A stretch of DNA of 19,962 nucleotides from Kangiellaceae bacterium (GTDB lineage Bacteria > Pseudomonadota > Gammaproteobacteria > Enterobacterales > Kangiellaceae): positions 1 through 19,962 of the forward strand of contig JAUUYO010000020.1 of the NCBI GenBank assembly GCA_030590405.1, read 5' to 3'. The number at the start of each line of letters is the position of its first letter. Position 1 is the first letter of the stretch. Shown here piece by piece: positions 16,408-19,962 of the stretch. A model generated the notes under the pieces. That model was not told the DNA's origin. It saw only the letters and a program-made list of their open reading frames with translations, and did no database searches. A program made the translations under genes and the position numbers.

Positions 16408-18146
16408 GATAGCTTCAACTCAATAACCGTATGCCAACCTTGGCCATCACCATAGGAGCTAACTTTACTTGTAAACGGGTGCCATTGTTGCAGCCGAGAC
16501 TGAATATACTTAATCCCGCTTCCTGTTGTTGGTTTGCTATTAGCTATTGATCTTTGATGGCCATTGTTCGACAACTTGTAGATGCATTTTTCGCTGGTTT
16601 CTTCTTTGCTTAATGTAAATATAGCTTGCTGCGAGCCGGTAAAACCATGAGTTAATCCGTTTTCTACAATTGTATGAAAGATGGCTGGCGGTATGGTTTC
16701 GTCACCTGAAATCCCTTTTACATCGAATTGATAAATCGCTTTATGCTGCAAGGACATAATTTTTAAGTAGTGACGGCACATTTGGATTTCTTGCTCAATG
16801 GGTACTTCGGGCTTCTTGATCATTTGCGTCATTAAATAAAACTCTTCAGACAAAGCATCGATTAACTCAGCCGCCATGCTTTGATCTTTTTTGATCAATT
16901 GCTGTAACGACATTAGCGTATTCATTAAAAAGTGAGGCTGAATATGTTTCTGAACAAATTGAAATTCCAGCTGCTCCAACTCTAATCTAGCCTTATGCAG
17001 TGACACCGAATTACGTAAAATCCGACGCGAGGTAATCACTATCATCAGCAAGGCAAATAGTGCGATGGCTAAGTTATCTACCTTATATACAAATGAAGTT
17101 AAAATGAAATTGCTATATACCCACTGTTGATCATCTAACAGGTTGGTTTGATCAATGAAAACAACACTCGTTAAAAATATCGAAAAGCCCAGCATTACAT
17201 CACTATCTTTGCATTGATGTTTTCGAGCATATGCACTAAGAACAATCAACAACGCAGACAGAAAAATAGTTTTCGATAAAATTAAGAGATAGCAAACTAG
17301 TGCTAGCGTGACATAGAGAGCAAACCAAAAAGCGATGCTCTTTCCTCTGAAATTAAAATGTAAGCATAAGACTAGCATTAAGCTGGCAAAAATTAGATAT
17401 TCAATTAGGCTGATAAGTGTTGTGTTATCCAATCGATTTACTGTACTGGTTAGGCCATTCCAATACAGGGCATCATTTATCATCAAGGTAAAGCAAGACG
17501 TGAAAAGTAAGGCTAAAGCAGCGAATACCGCATTTTTACCCAATGCCAAATAAAAACCCAAATTAGCTATCACGGCAAATAAAAAGACGCCAGATAGCAC
17601 CAGTGGTGCCGTTGACATTATCAGCGATTGCTGTTGAAAGTCAGATAAAGGCCCCAGGCTAATATCTCTAAAGATTGCGCCATTTTGATGACTAAAGTTC
17701 GAAAAATTGACTTGTACGGTATTGATACCTGGTTTAAGCCATTTACCTGGAATACTTTGACGAACCAGGCTTTTGCCCGCTAGCTCGCTAGTTTGACTAG
17801 CGCCAACCTGGCCATTTTCAAAAAGTAACTGGCCATTTATTGAGATCGACGCGGCGATAACATTTGACCTAAGTTGCAACCATGTATCCTGTGAAAGCGC
17901 TTTTTGACGGTTAATAGCGAAGTCGATTTCCAGGTACCAGCTAGTTTTTTCTTGCGATACCCGACTGTAGATCCCCTTTACATCTAAGTTGTCAGCTACT
18001 TTTAACTCCTTTGCACCTTTAAACAGTTTCGCAGCCGGGTAAGTCGTTAAATCAATCGTTTTACCGCTATATTCTGGTAACCCCTCAACCGCCAACACCT
18101 GAGACAAAGTAAGGCAACACAAAAAAAATGAAAAAATGGTTTTCAA
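16404..18146 (-). CDS. 7TMR-DISM / LytS-type sensor histidine kinase
   Basis: A 580-residue membrane sensor. A signal peptide (~1-19, ending QVLA) precedes a periplasmic beta-sandwich domain (~25-175, with a galactose-binding/7TMR-DISMED2-like GKWLKPGINTVQVNF stretch), then seven hydrophobic segments (~180-385), i.e. the 7TM-DISM architecture for carbohydrate or small-ligand sensing. The cytoplasmic part is a LytS-family kinase: H405 in QKHIQPHFLMNTLM is the phospho-acceptor, followed by the ATPase with the N box ENGLTHGF and the G2 box GSGIKYIQSRL. The G1 box reads SNNGH instead of the usual DNG. The start is TTG with AAGGA about 7 nt upstream. It forms a 4-bp overlap operon with the LytTR regulator. 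The ligand is unknown. Confidence 0.93.
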   Translation of the reverse strand: MKTIFSFFLCCLTLSQVLAVEGLPEYSGKTIDLTTYPAAKLFKGAKELKVADNLDVKGIYSRVSQEKTSWYLEIDFAINRQKALSQDTWLQLRSNVIAASISINGQLLFENGQVGASQTSELAGKSLVRQSIPGKWLKPGINTVQVNFSNFSHQNGAIFRDISLGPLSDFQQQSLIMSTAPLVLSGVFLFAVIANLGFYLALGKNAVFAALALLFTSCFTLMINDALYWNGLTSTVNRLDNTTLISLIEYLIFASLMLVLCLHFNFRGKSIAFWFALYVTLALVCYLLILSKTIFLSALLIVLSAYARKHQCKDSDVMLGFSIFLTSVVFIDQTNLLDDQQWVYSNFILTSFVYKVDNLAIALFALLMIVITSRRILRNSVSLHKARLELEQLEFQFVQKHIQPHFLMNTLMSLQQLIKKDQSMAAELIDALSEEFYLMTQMIKKPEVPIEQEIQMCRHYLKIMSLQHKAIYQFDVKGISGDETIPPAIFHTIVENGLTHGFTGSQQAIFTLSKEETSEKCIYKLSNNGHQRSIANSKPTTGSGIKYIQSRLQQWHPFTSKVSSYGDGQGWHTVIELKLS

Positions 18147-18168
18147 CTGTATTCCTTTTTGGTCTTTG

Positions 18169-18201
18169 TTTGCGATTAATTTGCGATTAGCCTGCGATTA
18201 T
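18169..18201. promoter_or_regulatory. Three 11-bp direct repeats at the kinase-regulator promoter
   Basis: Plus-strand copies TTTGCGATTAA (18169), TTTGCGATTAG (18180) and CCTGCGATTAT (18191) share TGCGATTA with an exact 11-bp period, about one helical turn. The upstream copy overlaps the -10 box and the others lie in the initial transcribed region and leader. LytTR regulators bind spaced direct repeats (AlgR/LytR sites are typically ~21 bp apart; copies 1 and 3 here are 22 bp apart), so this is a plausible autoregulatory site. The spacing is seen; the binding is inferred. Confidence 0.65.
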
Positions 18202-18225
18202 AGTCAAAAAGCAACTTGATGTAAC
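18197..18225 (-). promoter_or_regulatory. Candidate sigma70 promoter of kinase-LytTR operon
   Basis: On the minus strand GTTACA (18220-18225, 4/6) and a perfect TATAAT (18197-18202) are separated by 17 bp. The start would be near 18190, a leader of ~44 nt with AAGGA before the TTG. It lies just past the stop codon of the upstream hydrolase gene, so the two-component pair can be transcribed independently of it. Confidence 0.6.
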
Positions 18226-18229
18226 TGAG

Positions 18230-19594
18230 CTATCTTTCATCCGTTGTAGATGCTTGTAGCTGAACAATCTTATTCATATACAACTCTCTTTGCTGAGAAT
18301 CTTGGTTATCTGCTAGCTCTAAAGCTTGCTTATAGGCTTTTAACGCTCGCGCTTGATTTCCCATCTTTTCAAGTAATTTCGCTTTATACTCAAAGGACTT
18401 ATAGGATTTTGGATAAATCGATAAAGCCAAATCTATTGCAAATAAAGCATCAGTGAATTGACTTTCTACCGCGTAAGAATGAGCGACTTTGTGTAACACG
18501 CCTTCATCTGGGTAAGCATTGGGAGGATATGTAAACCCACTTTGCGCGCCATTTGTAAGCCACTGAATATAAAATCGACTGTTATTATCTACAAGCTTCT
18601 CACTCGGATAATAGTGCTCCATGATTAGGTGTATTTTTGACAAGGTCTCTACACCAGGTTCAATGGAAAAATAATACCTTTGCATACTTTGCAGTTCTTT
18701 AACATTTGGCTTTACCACATAACCAAACTCTTTCGATGTATTTTCAAAGTGCTGTATCACTTCTGTAAAAGACATATCACTATAACCAAAATCAAGTTTA
18801 TGTGGTTTGTAGAGATTTTTAAAGGCCAGGTGAAATCCAATTTGCGGCGTTGTTTGGTGGCCATCTAGATCACTCAATTCAAAGCGATGTCTTAATCCTT
18901 TGGGAGACAGTTCACGGAAGCTATCTTTAGCGAGATTAATTGCATCCTTAATTTTAAAGAATTCGCTACCGCCAACATTAACGTACAAATAGCTATTTAC
19001 TTCTGAGCTATTTTTTAAAAACCTTTCTATATCTTGCTGCATTTTAGGTGTGTGATGTAACGACGGGCTAAACGCAAAGTGCGCTCTAAAAAGTTTTGGC
19101 TCTTGAATCAGTGAATGAATGACAAATAGACCACTTTTTGAGTGACCAGCCAGTATTCGGTAGTCAGAAGTGCGATATTGCTTATCGACTAAAGGGATCA
19201 GTTCATCTTTTATAAAAGATAGAAGATTATTGACGCCTAGATTAACTTTCTGGCTATATCGAAAGTAAGGGCTAAAGTCTCTTGTACGTTCACCCGTATG
19301 CGGCACAGAGACAATAATCCTCTCCGGAACATGCTGTTTTGAAGCTAAAAATTTTTGTGTAAACGTCGCTGAATGTTGAAGATTGTCGCCATCGAGAACA
19401 TAGAGCACAGGAAAATTTTGTTGCTTGTTTTGATAGTAATTTTTTGGTAGTTGGATATGAAAAGGCCTCGATTCATTTAAGCGCTTTGACTCGATATGCA
19501 ACTTAAATTCAAATGTATTTGGCTTGTCACTTGAATGTGCGAGTGCGGGGTTCACCCACAATACGACTGCTAGTACCTTGCAAATTATGTTCAT
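18230..19594 (-). CDS. Secreted alpha/beta-hydrolase (Esterase/Fes-IroE type) with TPR-like C-terminus
   Basis: A 454-residue exported hydrolase of the putative esterase family (PF00756; Fes/IroE/BesA, EstA-type carboxylesterases). The signal peptide MNIICKVLAVVLWVNPALA is followed by HSSDK. Features are the strand-turn FPVLYVLDGDNL, the nucleophile elbow GHSKSG (S152), and the catalytic His in LDGHQTTPQ (H246); the acid residue is not certain. Residues ~365-445 (YAVESQFTDALFAIDLALSIYPKSYKSFEYKAKLLEKMG...) form TPR-like helical pairs. I prefer the ATG at 19594 over the GTG one codon upstream because AGGA lies 7 nt before it. It lies directly upstream of the kinase-LytTR pair. Substrate unknown: sugar, siderophore or lipid ester are all possible. 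Confidence 0.9.
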   Translation of the reverse strand: MNIICKVLAVVLWVNPALAHSSDKPNTFEFKLHIESKRLNESRPFHIQLPKNYYQNKQQNFPVLYVLDGDNLQHSATFTQKFLASKQHVPERIIVSVPHTGERTRDFSPYFRYSQKVNLGVNNLLSFIKDELIPLVDKQYRTSDYRILAGHSKSGLFVIHSLIQEPKLFRAHFAFSPSLHHTPKMQQDIERFLKNSSEVNSYLYVNVGGSEFFKIKDAINLAKDSFRELSPKGLRHRFELSDLDGHQTTPQIGFHLAFKNLYKPHKLDFGYSDMSFTEVIQHFENTSKEFGYVVKPNVKELQSMQRYYFSIEPGVETLSKIHLIMEHYYPSEKLVDNNSRFYIQWLTNGAQSGFTYPPNAYPDEGVLHKVAHSYAVESQFTDALFAIDLALSIYPKSYKSFEYKAKLLEKMGNQARALKAYKQALELADNQDSQQRELYMNKIVQLQASTTDER

Positions 19595-19599
19595 CACAT

Positions 19600-19627
19600 T
19601 GTCCTGGTTAGTTAATGTTCCAGGACA
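19600..19627 (-). promoter_or_regulatory. Hairpin burying the Shine-Dalgarno of the hydrolase gene
   Basis: In the minus-strand transcript UGUCCUGG pairs perfectly with CCAGGACA across a 12-nt loop. The 3' arm contains the AGGA Shine-Dalgarno and ends 5 nt before the ATG, so the folded form should block initiation. Alternatively it is a DNA operator (8-bp palindromic arms). A TATAAA/TATTAT-like -10 region lies just upstream at about 19636-19645 without a clear -35. Confidence 0.6.
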
Positions 19628-19840
19628 TGTTAATTTTTATAATATTTTCTGGATAGTAGAAATCCGTGAAATGCACTTAGCCATTGTGAATTGCACCGAT
19701 TTAGAAATTTATTGCGAGCCAACCCGTTTTATCTAAAATCACAGTAAACTTGAGACAACCTGAATGCAAGTTTTTATGGGTACCCAAATCCCTATTTAGA
19801 ATTCTTAACTCACCCAAAACCGATTTACTGGTTTCAAAAA

Positions 19841-19854
19841 TTGCCTTTTGGCAA
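19841..19854 (-). terminator. Weak terminator-like hairpin
   Basis: In minus-strand RNA UUGCC-AAAA-GGCAA is followed by UUUUUG, which could end a transcript entering from beyond the right edge and insulate the hydrolase gene. The stem is only 5 bp. The remaining sequence from 19650 to 19962 shows no supported gene, RNA or repeat. Confidence 0.3.
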
Positions 19855-19962
19855 AAAAACTTTGCGTCTCTACGTCATTCTTTTTAGTTTTTCTTTCGCT
19901 TAAACGATAAAAATCACAGAGCAACGCCTAAAGTTTGATTTTTGTACAAACTCATCCATTAA

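Noticed and set aside
18169..18201. Repeats considered as a CRISPR fragment
   Set aside because: Units are 11 bp, contiguous and without spacers; there are no cas genes nearby.
19650..19962. Open frames at the right edge on both strands
   Set aside because: All are short, start without a Shine-Dalgarno or lack a start, and no recognisable protein pattern appears.

Overview
The window looks like an AT-leaning chromosomal segment of a gammaproteobacterium. The rnr-rlmB pair is the classic gammaproteobacterial order, and the density of secreted or lipoprotein peptidases fits a protein-degrading, probably marine lineage (Kangiella-like is a guess from gene content, not a demonstrated assignment). 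Nearly all genes lie on the minus strand; the only clear plus-strand gene is an oligopeptidase B-like lipoprotein.

Layout. 1-173 (minus) looks like the 5' end of a group II intron that runs off the left edge, followed by a REP-like hairpin (232-274). 323-5415 (minus) is a tight three-gene unit transcribed rnr -> rlmB -> DUF885 lipoprotein peptidase. A 267-bp divergent region rich in palindromes separates rnr from the plus-strand S9 peptidase (5683-7878). A 14-bp tandem repeat with a nested dyad lies at the convergent junction with a SpoIIAA-like (STAS-type) protein (7986-8426, minus). A 470-bp mostly non-coding stretch follows, with one promoter candidate and one doubtful 46-aa ORF.

8899-13969 (minus) holds two large secreted zinc peptidases in tandem: an M14 carboxypeptidase-like protein, then an HExxHxxGxxH DUF5117-type protease. 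14189-15538 (minus) is a compact bicistron, a double-rhodanese lipoprotein plus a DUF4440/NTF2-like protein, bracketed by a good promoter candidate and a terminator-like hairpin.

15676-19594 (minus) is the most interesting part. A secreted Fes/IroE-type alpha/beta-hydrolase with C-terminal TPR-like helices lies upstream of a 7TMR-DISM/LytS-type histidine kinase and its LytTR response regulator. Kinase and regulator overlap by 4 bp and have their own near-consensus promoter, whose -10 box and start region are embedded in three 11-bp direct repeats. The hydrolase start is preceded by a perfect 8-bp hairpin that buries its Shine-Dalgarno sequence. The last ~360 bp contain no supported gene, only a weak terminator-like hairpin.

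How it fits together: RNA maintenance functions (RNase R, RlmB) are linked to a set of envelope or secreted hydrolases (DUF885, S9, M14, DUF5117, esterase) likely used for scavenging peptides and esters, and a LytTR two-component system lies next to one of these exported enzymes. Promoters, start choices and regulatory sites are read by eye and have not been tested.
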